Of a stretch of 64,000 bases of DNA, positions 1 through 8,699 are shown piece after piece. The notes beneath the pieces were generated by a model that was given only the letters and a program-made list of their open reading frames with translations, was not told the origin of the DNA and did no database searches. Within the stretch, counting starts at the first letter, position 1. Each line of letters begins with the position of its first letter. A program made the translations under genes and the position numbers. Origin of the DNA: Arthrobacter sp. OAP107 (GTDB lineage Bacteria > Actinomycetota > Actinomycetes > Actinomycetales > Micrococcaceae); assembly GCF_040546765.1 (NCBI RefSeq), contig NZ_JBEPOK010000002.1, positions 62,001-126,000 of the forward strand. The letters are read 5' to 3'.

Positions 1-394
1 CATGGGTGGAACGGCTGCCCAGCACTGCCGGCACATCGATGCCACCACTGACGGCGATATATGCGCGAACACCGCTACGCAGGAAACCGAACGAGAGCTC
101 GTCACCGGCGGACACGTCGATCTCCATCCATGCCTTCGCCTCGCGGCCATTCACGAAGGTCGGCATGTCACCACCCGTGACAGCGACTGTCGCCGCTTGG
201 GTGAAGCGGAGCCGCGGACCAGTGAAGGTAAGTTCCAGAGAGGCCGCTCCGGGATCGTTTCCCACCAGCGCATTGCCGAGGCGGTAGGAGGCCAAATCCA
301 TGGCACCCGAGGGAGCCATTCCCTGCCTGTAGTGGCCAGGGCGTCCCTCATCTTGTACGGTGGTGGCGAACCCTGGCTCGATAACCTCAATCAC
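1..394 (-). CDS. pxpC: 5-oxoprolinase subunit C (biotin-dependent carboxyltransferase family), partial
   Basis: About the first 131 residues are present; the gene continues past the left edge. The start is a GTG whose site overlaps the pxpB stop by 8 bases, with GGGAGG about 8 bases upstream. The N-terminus has the PxpC/KipA/allophanate hydrolase C-terminal family signatures TTVQDEGRPGHY, SGAMD near residue 30 and LELTFTGP. In the PxpABC enzyme, ATP-dependent opening of 5-oxoproline to glutamate needs subunits B and C together with A. The overlap implies coupled translation with pxpB. No defect is seen in the visible part. Confidence 0.86.
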   Translation of the reverse strand, partial: MIEVIEPGFATTVQDEGRPGHYRQGMAPSGAMDLASYRLGNALVGNDPGAASLELTFTGPRLRFTQAATVAVTGGDMPTFVNGREAKAWMEIDVSAGDELSFGFLRSGVRAYIAVSGGIDVPAVLGSRSTH

Positions 395-1292
395 GGTACA
401 AAACCTCCCTCAAGTGATGACAATAGGGTTCGGGCGACTCGAAGAAGACGCCGGGCTCAAAGGTGATAGGCCGTTGTAAGTAGGAGAACGTTCCCGCCGC
501 GACCTCGTCCTGAATGCGGTCGTACTCGGCCCGATCGATGGAACGGAAATTCAAGACATCCCCGGTGCGGACAAATGCCGGGTCGTCAGCAAAATCCTTC
601 AGCCGCTGCGCCGGATCATAGATGGGGGCCGCAGCCCGTCCCAACATTGGGTAGCCTCCGGCGCTGGGCGAGGGATAGACGACCGGGTACGCACCTCCCA
701 CCGCGAAGGCTCGTTCCGGGGTCTCCGTACGGGGACGCAGGTACTTCGGCGCCTGGATCTGGCGCTCGAATGCCACCAACTGGAAAGACCAGAGAATACC
801 GGGTACGAAGCCCGTCATCGTGGCCATCGACGGTGCGCTGGTCACGGCTTCGATCAGATCCTCAACTGTTCCAAACCCGTTGACGTCGGCGAGATACTCG
901 ATGTCAGTCTTCGATGGGTCCTGTACCCGGTCTCTGAACTTCATCAAGACCTCATAAGTCCAAGGGTCATTGAAGAGGACCGGGACGTCGATGACACGTG
1001 TCTTAAAGGGCTCCAAACCCTCGGCCTTGACCGACCGTTCCACTTTCTTTAGCCGTTGGACGAGTGCATCGAACGTCACGACATCGGGGTCGTAACGCAC
1101 GAGATAGGAAACGTTCGCCGGGCAGATGTCAATGATTCCCTCTGTGTCCTCGCCTAAGACGCGCACTGCGATCTCCTGGATTTCAAGGTTCGCTTCCAAG
1201 CTCATTGCCTCGTCGAACTCGACGAAGAGAAACTCGTCCCCAGCTGGCGTGTACCGAGTGTTAAAACCTGTGTTCGTGCGCTTCAGTGCCAC
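387..1292 (-). CDS. pxpB: 5-oxoprolinase subunit B (KipI/carboxyltransferase domain family)
   Basis: 301 residues. PxpB/KipI family features: an N-terminal GDEFLFVEF region and the central stretch MTGFVPGILW, followed by a proline-rich YLRPR segment and the GGYPMLGR motif near residue 215. It is longer than the compact Bacillus KipI (about 240) but similar to many actinobacterial members. It sits between a small ORF (9-base overlap at its start) and pxpC (8-base overlap at its end), so all three are probably translated from one mRNA. Inferred role: partner of PxpC in cytosolic ATP-dependent 5-oxoproline hydrolysis. Family membership is clear; the substrate follows from the pxpA neighbour. Confidence 0.9.
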   Translation of the reverse strand: MALKRTNTGFNTRYTPAGDEFLFVEFDEAMSLEANLEIQEIAVRVLGEDTEGIIDICPANVSYLVRYDPDVVTFDALVQRLKKVERSVKAEGLEPFKTRVIDVPVLFNDPWTYEVLMKFRDRVQDPSKTDIEYLADVNGFGTVEDLIEAVTSAPSMATMTGFVPGILWSFQLVAFERQIQAPKYLRPRTETPERAFAVGGAYPVVYPSPSAGGYPMLGRAAAPIYDPAQRLKDFADDPAFVRTGDVLNFRSIDRAEYDRIQDEVAAGTFSYLQRPITFEPGVFFESPEPYCHHLREVLYRD

Positions 1293-1426
1293 TCCTTGCC
1301 TCCCTGCCCAGTGAAAACCCGACCAAACATCGCCTGCACCTTCACAACTGTTTCTCCGTCATAAGGCGAGGAACGCGCTAGTTTGGTTGTTTGAGGCAGG
1401 GCCGCCCGTTGATCTTCGGAATGCAT
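1283..1426 (-). CDS. Small ORF (47 aa) coupled to pxpB, unknown function
   Basis: ATG at 1426 preceded by a perfect AGGAGG at 1431-1436. The reading frame runs 47 residues and overlaps the pxpB start by 9 bases. The peptide is polar, beginning MHSEDQRAALPQTTK and ending QGGKEWH, with no membrane segment or recognised domain. Its strong ribosome site and overlap suggest either a real small subunit or a leader peptide that couples translation into pxpB. An upstream in-frame ATG at 1498 exists but lacks such a site. Function unknown. Confidence 0.45.
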   Translation of the reverse strand: MHSEDQRAALPQTTKLARSSPYDGETVVKVQAMFGRVFTGQGGKEWH

Positions 1427-1680
1427 GATTCCTCCTGCTGTAGAATTATCGCCACCCGGCGCTTTTGGAGTGACCGAGCTGCCAGAATGTCTATCCAATA
1501 TTGTTTGGTTGCGAACCTCGGTTGAACGGCACCTGCTGCCACCAGTTCCGCAAGGTCGCCCCGAGCTTCTAACGATGATTTCAGCGGCGGCCAGACCGGC
1601 GATGAGTTCAGCCTGCCTGATCAGGGGTCCACGACCAATGATGCGGGCCCGAATCGATGACCAGAGGAATCCTGATCCGG

Positions 1681-2448
1681 CTAGAAGCGGACGCTGCTTG
1701 TCGCGCTCGGAGCGTTTAGGCTGATGCCCTCGCGATCAAAGGCGCTCCGGATGGATTTTGCGATGTCCAGGACATTCGGGCGGTCGCCATGGATGCAGAT
1801 AGTATCGGCGTCAAGCTCGAGCCGGCGGCCACCTATCGTCTCAACTATGCCTGAGACCATGTCAACTGCCCGACGCGCGACATATTCAGGGTCTTTGGCA
1901 GGAGGACGGGACTCGATGATGACATCGCCCTCATCGGTGTATTCCATATCAGCGACGACTTCAGCGCACGTGTTGTAGCCGTGCTTTCGAAGGTTATCCG
2001 CCGCTCGCCCAGCCAGCATGAAGAAGACGAGGTCCGGTTGCAGTGCCAGCATGGCATCGGCGACTTTGCACATGAGGTCGTCATCGCGGGCAATAGTGAC
2101 GTAGAGCTTCGAGTGAGGCTTGATGTGGTTAAGACGGACACCCTCTTGCTCGGCAAAGGCGAGTAGGGCACCCACCTGGTAGGTCATCATGTCGATGACC
2201 TCTTCATGGCTTACGTCCATCATCCGACGTCCGAAGCCCATTAGGTCGGGGAATCCCGGGTGTGCGCCGAGGGCAATGCCGTGTTCCTTGGCGAGCCGTA
2301 CAGACTTCCGCATGATAGCCGGATCGCCGCCGTGCCAACCGCAGGCCGTGTTGACCGACGAAATTAAAGGAAAGAGTGCCTCGTCGTCACCTAACGTCCA
2401 GCGGCCGTAGCTCTCGCCGGCATCAGCATTTAAGTCAATTGTTTTCAT
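1681..2448 (-). CDS. pxpA: 5-oxoprolinase subunit A (LamB/YcsF family)
   Basis: 255 residues, typical for the family. Signatures in order: DLNADAGESYG at the N-terminus, ACGWHGGDP, ALGAHPGFPD, then KPHSKLY (usually KPHGALY) and CIHGDRPN near the C-terminus. The start is ATG 2448 with AGGAG at 2457-2461; a longer frame to 2607 adds 53 residues without similarity or a ribosome site. First gene of the set pxpA, small ORF, pxpB, pxpC, with a 254-base gap after it, and divergent from an NCS1 transporter. PxpA is the cytosolic 5-oxoproline-binding component. Confidence 0.92.
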   Translation of the reverse strand: MKTIDLNADAGESYGRWTLGDDEALFPLISSVNTACGWHGGDPAIMRKSVRLAKEHGIALGAHPGFPDLMGFGRRMMDVSHEEVIDMMTYQVGALLAFAEQEGVRLNHIKPHSKLYVTIARDDDLMCKVADAMLALQPDLVFFMLAGRAADNLRKHGYNTCAEVVADMEYTDEGDVIIESRPPAKDPEYVARRAVDMVSGIVETIGGRRLELDADTICIHGDRPNVLDIAKSIRSAFDREGISLNAPSATSSVRF

Positions 2449-3228
2449 GAGCTTGCTCCTTTGACCGTGTGGCGCGCTGTGCGCGACGGTTATTTTGACA
2501 GCATGCAGTGCGTTCGCCCATTTCGCCCATTTGCGCGATTTGGTCGCCAGCCGATCTTGGCACTTGACTTCTGGATTTGTCAACGCTTCATGTCCGCGGT
2601 ATGCCACGGTGCCACCACTCGTTTGGCCGGCGCGAGCGACCGCCGACCAAAGCGCTTTGCAGGTGATGTCACCCCAAGGCTGTCAGTGAGCCTTCCTGTT
2701 CACACCTTCAACCGCGGGGCGCGGTGGTCAGCTCCTTGATCCAGCACCGCATCCATTTCATCCAGCCTCCCCGATCCTGGGCAGTTCTACGGCATCCAAC
2801 CAGAGGAAGCAACGCCTCGCCTACTTCCTATTCGGTCCCCGCTGGCTGGAAGGCCGGCAGGTTGATAAGGGGCGCAAATGCATATATCAAACTGGGGACA
2901 AGTCGGCGCGACAACGACGACGGGATGCGATCGTCTTGGATTGGGCGCCTGAAGGTTCGCCCATTACCAAACCATTGACAACCCTAAGTGCTGAATGGGA
3001 CAGTGGTGGCGGCTATATGGGCGGACTTTTGGGTGCTGCTCTTTCCCGAAGATTACCTACGCAAAGCGTAGCCAATCCGAGTTCCCCTGCTTGCCGCAGA
3101 TTCAAATTATCCAAGCCGCGTAAAGCGGCTCACATCCCTAGCCATCGGCTGGCCCTTACCGACATCGCTGTCGCCGTGACCATCCCAGCCCGGATTCGGC
3201 TCAGGGACCTTATAGGAAGGGCAACCTT
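2449..3228. other. Divergent intergenic region, no gene recognised
   Basis: 780 bases between pxpA (leftward) and the NCS1 transporter (rightward). It contains several open frames of 60-98 codons, but none has a convincing ribosome site or recognisable product. Promoters for both directions are expected here; no clear -35/-10 pair was identified. Confidence 0.4.
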
Positions 3229-4599
3229 GTGAGAATACCCGAGCAGGCCTCTGACGAAGGTGTCGACGCCGCTACACACGCAATACCAGATGAGGCCAGG
3301 ACCTCGAAGTTGTCCCTCACGATGTCTTGGTGGGGGGTGGCGAGCGGCATGATCTACTTGTTCTTGGGTGCGACGATGGCGGTAACCTACGGTACGATCA
3401 ACACGATCATTGCCTTGGTCCTGACGGTGATCAGCTACGGCATCATAAACTCCGTCTTGGCCCGCTACTCACTCAAGACCGGACTTAGCGTAGCCCTGTT
3501 CTCGCGAGTTCTCTTCGGTCGTTTCGGTGCACTGTTGGCCACCGCAGTCTTCTTCCTCACTGCGATGTTCTACGCAATCTTCGAGGGCTCCGTCATCGCT
3601 GTCGCTGCCAGTAGCGTCCTCAACGGGCTCAGCTACAGCGTCGCCGCCTTCTTGGTTGTTCTCTATTCGGTTCCCCTGGCGATTGGCAGCGTGCAAAACT
3701 TCCTAGACAAGCTCAACGGGGTGCTGCTGCCAATCTTCGCCATCGGATTGGTGGCCGCCGTCGTCGCCACCGTCGCAAGGTACGGCTATTCCTCGGAATG
3801 GCTGAACTTTGTACCGGCGGGCGGGGCCCCCGCGTGGGGATGGCTGCATGCCTACATCGGATACATGGGCGCGTGGATCTTGATGATGTTTACCTTCGAC
3901 TTCGCCAGATTCGGCAAAAAGCGTGACGTCGCCTACCACACGCACATCAACTTTGGATTTCCCTTCTACCTTATGGCGTTTTTGATCAACGGCTTGGTGG
4001 GAATTTTTCTTGTAGCCGCGGGACAGGTCGCAAACGTGTCAGAAACGGGCGTCGTCGAGCAGCTTCTCATTGTACTTGGCGGCGGTTGGGGGCTGCTATT
4101 CATTTGGGCGACCCAGACCCGAATCAACAGTGCCAATTTTCACTTGGCGACGGTAAACATGCACGCCTTCTTCGATCGGCTCGGTTTGCGTCTCGGCAAG
4201 GTGCTGTGGGCGCTAATCGTGGGCGCATGCGTGCTTGTGATGATGTCTGCCACGGACGTGTTCAGCTACCTGCAGAAGGCGCTCACCTATCAGGGCGTTT
4301 TCGTCACTGCCTGGGTGGCCGTAGCGATGGTCCATATTTTGTCGCGTCGGTACCGATCGATGTTCGGTGACCGGGTCTTCTATCGTTCTGACGAGGTACC
4401 TGCCATTAACCCTGCTGGATTGACCGCCTGGCTGGTGGGAGCCGGCGTCGGCGTTGCGCTGACTCTGGCCGGCCTTGACTTATGGGCTCCTGTCGTGACG
4501 GTTGTCCTCACTTCTGTCCTTTACGCCACGCTGCAGGCCGTTTCTAAACCCGCTTGGTACGCCATCGATTTACCGTCTTCCGAACTCGCAAAACCATAA
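3229..4599 (+). CDS. NCS1-family nucleobase/cytosine permease-like transporter
   Basis: 456 residues, start GTG 3229 with AGGAAGGG upstream. About 12 hydrophobic segments, beginning with the LSLTMSWWGVASGMIYLFLG region typical of NCS1 (CodB/PucI-like) cation symporters, which carry cytosine, purines, allantoin or hydantoins. It faces pxpABC. Some NCS1 genes lie beside PxpA/LamB-YcsF genes, so import of 5-oxoproline or a related cyclic amide is a reasonable guess, but the substrate cannot be read from the sequence. No truncation. Confidence 0.85.
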   Translation: MRIPEQASDEGVDAATHAIPDEARTSKLSLTMSWWGVASGMIYLFLGATMAVTYGTINTIIALVLTVISYGIINSVLARYSLKTGLSVALFSRVLFGRFGALLATAVFFLTAMFYAIFEGSVIAVAASSVLNGLSYSVAAFLVVLYSVPLAIGSVQNFLDKLNGVLLPIFAIGLVAAVVATVARYGYSSEWLNFVPAGGAPAWGWLHAYIGYMGAWILMMFTFDFARFGKKRDVAYHTHINFGFPFYLMAFLINGLVGIFLVAAGQVANVSETGVVEQLLIVLGGGWGLLFIWATQTRINSANFHLATVNMHAFFDRLGLRLGKVLWALIVGACVLVMMSATDVFSYLQKALTYQGVFVTAWVAVAMVHILSRRYRSMFGDRVFYRSDEVPAINPAGLTAWLVGAGVGVALTLAGLDLWAPVVTVVLTSVLYATLQAVSKPAWYAIDLPSSELAKP

Positions 4600-4799
4600 T
4601 GAGGATTCCCTATGCCTTTGGCTCCTCCAGCGTCGCGGCGTCCACGGCTGACGGGTGTGCCGCATACAGGGCAAGGCGCTGAGGTCGTTTCGCTCCCCCA
4701 CCTCGTCCGGGACACCCGGGCGAGGCGGGGGAGCGTGAGCCACCGTCTGTTTCGTATGATCAACGTTCCCGCAACCGATCCCTGAGTATTGCAGCACCA

Positions 4800-4904
4800 G
4801 GCTGCGGCTATAAGCAGCACGCCGAGGTGGTCTGCCTGGTGCACAGCACCGCGCTGATGAATCGCCGGGTAACCGCCCCGGCAGAGGTCCCTTCAAACGC
4901 GTAG
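4800..4904 (+). pseudogene. Remnant of a MaoC-like dehydratase C-terminus (copy A)
   Basis: An open stretch ending in TAG at 4902-4904 encodes YKQHAEVVCLVHSTALMNRR and a short tail. It matches in frame, with the same stop position, the stretch at 8508-8612 (YNQHADVLCILRRTTLMKRR). The pattern (N/K)QHxExVxxxxxTxLMxRR is like the C-terminus of MaoC/hot-dog dehydratases. The rest of the gene is absent. It precedes the decayed ligase copy exactly as its counterpart precedes the intact ligase, so the two were duplicated or inherited as a block. Family assignment is tentative. Confidence 0.5.
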
Positions 4905-5004
4905 GCGTTCTTCCTTTCCACAAAAGTATGCGGGCCGGCAGGGGGAGTAGCCGGCAGCCAACGCGGTTTCGATCCGCACCGTCCCATCTGAGCAGGACAT
5001 CTCC

Positions 5005-5295
5005 ATGCCCTTCCTGAGCAGAATCCAGTAATGGACGGAACTGCGTCCCGATGACACTGCTGTCGCTGTCGGCGGGGGCCGAACTGCGGGCGGCCGCGGA
5101 AGAGCTGCTCCCCGGTATTCCCATCCGCAATCTCTTGGCGACACCCGCAGAGTACAGGTTGCCGTTCTCGACCTGGCGTGGGCTTCCCAGGCGCGGGATG
5201 AGATCACCCGTCGGCTTCCGCCGCCAGCCCATGCCGAAAGTACCGGTCTGGAGGAAGGCAACCTGGACTCCGCTTTCCTCGCACTGGAGGCCCCT
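5005..5295 (+). pseudogene. Decayed 5' copy of the AMP-binding acyl-CoA ligase at 8700-10091
   Basis: Begins MPFLSRIQ, then TAA where the intact gene has a Lys codon (AAA), then WTELRPDDTAVAVGG. A deletion shifts the frame: GAELRAAAEELLP is read in another frame, and VQVAVLDLAWASQA and LEEGNLDSAFLALE follow, matching IAVLDPAWTPQA and LEDGDPDDAFLIGF of the intact gene. Similarity stops near 5295, before the ATP-binding loop, so no enzyme can be made. Its ATG aligns with the GTG at 8700, which supports that start for the functional copy. Confidence 0.82.
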
Positions 5296-5530
5296 CGATA
5301 GACCAAATAAGGAAATTACAAACCTTCAAAGAGAGATCCGGAAATGATCTTACGAATCGAGCCTTCCGACTTGCTGAGGTGGTTGGCAACCAATCAGTGC
5401 CCTTCTGCAGCCCACGGCGCCATCTCGGGCACATTGGTCGTAGTCGAACGTTCCCTTGCGCCTTCCGCTTAGCTTCGGTAGGCGTCCCATTCTGTTTTCT
5501 TCCCCTGACACCCCCATTTTTGGAGTACCC
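5296..5530. other. Intergenic, nothing recognised
   Basis: 235 bases between the ligase remnant and the permease. Only short frames without ribosome sites are seen. Similarity to the downstream ligase has ended. Confidence 0.3.
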
Positions 5531-6964
5531 ATGACCAAAATATCGCCAGGCACGCAGCAGCGCGTCGTCGAAGCCGCGTATTTTCAACAGCGTACCCTTC
5601 GGCGAGGGGCAGCCGGTTGGCTGCTGCTCGCTGGGCTCGGCATTTCCTACGTCATTTCGGGGGACTTCTCCGGCTGGAATCTCGGCCTCGCAGCCGGCGG
5701 CTGGGGCGGCCTCCTGATCGCTTTCGTCCTGATGGGCATCATGTACTCCTGCCTGGTCTTCGGCATGGCCGAAATGTCCTCGGCCATGCCTGTCGCAGGT
5801 GCGGGGTACGGCTTTGCCCGCCGTGCGCTTGGCCGGTTGGGCGGCTTCGCAACCGGGCTAGCCATCCTGATCGAATACACGATCGCCCCCGCCGCCATCG
5901 TCATCTTCATCGGCGGATACGTGGAAAGTCTGGGGATCCTCGGCATCACAGCCGGCTGGCCCGTATACCTCGCCTGCTTCATGGTCTTCATCGGCATCCA
6001 CCTCATCGGCGTTGGCGAGGCACTGAAGGCCTTGGCTGTCATCACCGGCATGGCCGTCATTGCTTTGACCGCCTTCGTGGCTGGCATGGTGCCGCATTTC
6101 AACCTCGACAACCTCTTCGATATTCCGGCAAGTGACGCCGCGGGAGCTAGCATTTTCCTGCCCAACGGTTACGGCGGGCTAATGGCTACCTTCGTCTTCG
6201 CGATCTGGTTTTTCATTGCCGTCGAAGGTGTACCGTTGGCAGCTGAGGAGGCGGAAAACCCGCAACGTGACATTCCGCGTGCCATCATCGTGGCCGTGGC
6301 CGTTCTCGCCGTCACAGGGCTTTCTGTTCTCGTCCTCGCGCCCGGCGGAGCCGGGAGCGCACTGATGAGCTCCTCAGCCAGTCCCTTGCCCGATGCCCTC
6401 CGCGCCGTTGGCAACGAAAGTTTTGCGGTCTTCGTAAACTATGCCGGCCTGGCAGGGTTGGTAGCCAGCTTCTTTTCCGTTATTTATGCCTACTCGCGGC
6501 AGATATTCGCGCTTTCCCGCGCAGGCTACCTTCCCAGATGGCTTAGCAGGACCAATGCACGCAAAACTCCTACCTGGGCTCTCATCGTTCCAGGCGCAGC
6601 CGGCTTCATCCTCGCAGCAGTGGTGGATGACGGCAACAGGCTCATCAACATCACCGTCTTTGGCGCCGCTGTCTCCTACGTCTTGCTCAACTTGTCGCAC
6701 ATTGCGCTTCGCAAGCGTGAACCCGACTTGGAACGTCCCTACCGAACGTTTGGCGGCGTATTGACTACCGGCCTCGGGCTGGTCCTTGCTGCCTCAGCGG
6801 TGGCGGCAACCTTCTTTGTCGATCTCGAAGCCGCCGCTATCACGGCCGGCATCTTCGTTGCCGGACTCCTATACTTCCTCCTATACGGGCGTCACCACGT
6901 GCTGGATGGCGCCCCTGAAGAGGAATTCGAAAGGATTGCTGAACGCGAGGCGGAGCTGCGTTAG
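5531..6964 (+). CDS. eat: APC-superfamily permease, ethanolamine permease-like
   Basis: 477 residues; ATG 5531 with a GGAG site just upstream. About 12 membrane segments. N-terminal GISYVISGDFSGWNLGLAAG and the EMSSAMPVAGAGYGFARRAL region match the ethanolamine permease (EAT) branch of APC transporters, as does EGVPLAAEEAENPQRDIPRA in the middle. The cytosolic C-terminal tail is acidic (EEEFERIAEREAELR). No ethanolamine ammonia-lyase genes are nearby, so the substrate could be another amine or amino acid. It precedes the acyl-CoA dehydrogenase by 304 bases and is probably a separate transcript. Confidence 0.82.
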   Translation: MTKISPGTQQRVVEAAYFQQRTLRRGAAGWLLLAGLGISYVISGDFSGWNLGLAAGGWGGLLIAFVLMGIMYSCLVFGMAEMSSAMPVAGAGYGFARRALGRLGGFATGLAILIEYTIAPAAIVIFIGGYVESLGILGITAGWPVYLACFMVFIGIHLIGVGEALKALAVITGMAVIALTAFVAGMVPHFNLDNLFDIPASDAAGASIFLPNGYGGLMATFVFAIWFFIAVEGVPLAAEEAENPQRDIPRAIIVAVAVLAVTGLSVLVLAPGGAGSALMSSSASPLPDALRAVGNESFAVFVNYAGLAGLVASFFSVIYAYSRQIFALSRAGYLPRWLSRTNARKTPTWALIVPGAAGFILAAVVDDGNRLINITVFGAAVSYVLLNLSHIALRKREPDLERPYRTFGGVLTTGLGLVLAASAVAATFFVDLEAAAITAGIFVAGLLYFLLYGRHHVLDGAPEEEFERIAEREAELR

Positions 6965-7268
6965 TCATGCTGCTTTCCACACGGGTCCCATAACGGGCAG
7001 GTGCCGCCGGATCCGTTCGGCGCTACCTGCCTATCCCAGCGAAATGCTGCATGGGGCCGTTGCACAAATTCTCAAGGATTGGCTCCAACCGGGGTTCGGA
7101 TCGGACCCCGGATCGGGGGCTTCCTCGTGGCGCCTCATGATTAGGACTCGGCGAACGTGGCCTGCAAGTTCATAGGAACCATTACGCGCCGTCAGCATAA
7201 CCCGAGCACTAAAACTACGTCTTCGCTAACCTGCGAGCAAAAACCGAACACAAGTAGGGAACATCAGC
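6965..7268. other. Intergenic with a terminator-like hairpin
   Basis: 304 bases. At 7089-7111 a CCGGGGT/ACCCCGG stem with a 9-base loop could end the permease transcript. No T-run follows. No gene is recognised. Confidence 0.35.
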
Positions 7269-8483
7269 ATGCTCGAACGAATCGGTGACCGTCTTTACCA
7301 CGACACAATTGCCACGCCCGAACTCATCAAAGTCCGTACTCGCGTTCGTGAGATGGCGGAGTCGATCGTCGCACCAGTTGCCAGCAGATTGGCCACTCAA
7401 GACGAACGCACGGATGGATTTCCGCGAGAAGTATTTGCAGCTCTCGCCGAGGCGGGCCTCTACCGCATCCCCTTCCCGAAAGACGTAGGAGGGGAGGGGC
7501 TGGACAACCCTGCCGCAGCCACGGCCATCGCCGTCGAGGAACTCGCCTATTACTCCAACAGTGTCGCTGCAATCTTCGACGTCCACTGCATTCTCGCCGG
7601 CAACGCCTTGAACCAAGGCACAGATGCTCAGGGAAACAAATGGCTCAGCCGAATCGTGAATGGCGAAATCGTGGGTGCCTTTGCAACTAGCGAACCAGGC
7701 GCGTCCAGCGATCTATCTGCTACTGCCGTCGCCACCACAGCGATCAAAACCGGCAAAGGCTGGGTGCTCAACGGCCGAAAACGGTGGATCACCAACTCGG
7801 TCGCGGCAGGTGTGATTACAGTCCTTGCCACAACCGGAGACCGCCTCACACTCTTCATCGTGCCTACAGATGCACCAGGCGTATCCATCGGCACGCCCGA
7901 TAGGAAGATGGGGAACCGCGCACAAATCACCGCTGACGTCATCCTCGACTCAGTTCAACTGTCCGAAGAGCTTGTACTTGGAGAACCTGGTGGCGGACTC
8001 AAAATCGCACTCCAGACACTTACCTATGGCCGAATCGGCATCGGCGCCGCAGGTACAGGAATGGCACAAGCGGCCTTCGACAAGACGGCAGCCCATCTCG
8101 CTACTAGGGAAGCCTTCGGGAGCCCGCTCGCCTCTAAACAGCACTGGCAGTTCAAGTGGGCGCGACACGCCGTCGCCCTCGAAAATGCCCGCACGCTGTA
8201 TCTGAAAGCGGCATTTCGCTTGGACTCAGGTATCTCATTTCCAGAGCCCGAGGCAGCGATGGCAAAACTCATCGGCACAGAGCTCGCCTGCGATATAGCT
8301 CGAGATGCGGTACAAGCATTCGGTGGGCTTGGCTTCGCATCTCAGCTTGGCGCAGACGATAGCGAGGGCCCCGTAGAGGCAATCTATCGGGATTCGAAAA
8401 TCGGCGAGATCTACGAGGGCGCGAACGAAATCCAGCAGTGGGTCATCGCTCGACAGATCTTTGGGCGAGAAACCACAGGATAA
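7269..8483 (+). CDS. Acyl-CoA dehydrogenase family protein
   Basis: 404 residues, usual length. FAD-dependent alpha,beta-dehydrogenation of an acyl-CoA. Three-domain acyl-CoA dehydrogenase layout: N-terminal helical part, middle AFATSEPGASSDLSA and WVLNGRKRWITNS, and C-terminal GRIGIGAAGTGMAQAAFD, REAFGSPLASKQHWQFK and VQAFGGLGF. The catalytic Glu is in IYEGANEIQQWVIAR. A MaoC-like remnant and an acyl-CoA ligase follow, so this was probably part of an acid-activation and beta-oxidation-like cluster. No electron-transfer flavoprotein genes are present here. Substrate not predictable. Confidence 0.9.
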   Translation: MLERIGDRLYHDTIATPELIKVRTRVREMAESIVAPVASRLATQDERTDGFPREVFAALAEAGLYRIPFPKDVGGEGLDNPAAATAIAVEELAYYSNSVAAIFDVHCILAGNALNQGTDAQGNKWLSRIVNGEIVGAFATSEPGASSDLSATAVATTAIKTGKGWVLNGRKRWITNSVAAGVITVLATTGDRLTLFIVPTDAPGVSIGTPDRKMGNRAQITADVILDSVQLSEELVLGEPGGGLKIALQTLTYGRIGIGAAGTGMAQAAFDKTAAHLATREAFGSPLASKQHWQFKWARHAVALENARTLYLKAAFRLDSGISFPEPEAAMAKLIGTELACDIARDAVQAFGGLGFASQLGADDSEGPVEAIYRDSKIGEIYEGANEIQQWVIARQIFGRETTG

Positions 8484-8507
8484 GTGCTAACGGATTCCCA
8501 CATCACT

Positions 8508-8612
8508 ATGAACAGCTACAACCAGCACGCCGACGTGCTCTGCATACTCCGTCGCACCACGCTGATGAAGCGCCGCGAGAGCGCCGAAGCAGAGGTCGCT
8601 GCTAACGCGTAG
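8508..8612 (+). pseudogene. Remnant of a MaoC-like dehydratase C-terminus (copy B)
   Basis: 34 codons from ATG 8508: MNSYNQHADVLCILRRTTLM, a short tail, then TAG. It matches the remnant at 4800-4904 codon for codon, including the stop. Nothing of the rest of a dehydratase remains between it and the acyl-CoA dehydrogenase, which ends 25 bases upstream. A short gene translated from ATG 8508 cannot be excluded, but conservation of a bare C-terminus beside two ligase copies fits a gene tail. Confidence 0.5.
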
Positions 8613-8699
8613 GCCGTTTACCTTTCCAGAATATGTGCAGACCGGCCAGCAGAGATGCGGCTGGTCTGCGCCGTCCCAGCCGGAAGCAGGACCCAACCA

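Noticed and set aside
4570..5232. 220-residue minus-strand ORF over the ligase remnant
   Set aside because: The plus strand there is clearly collinear with a ligase gene; the minus frame is a shadow.
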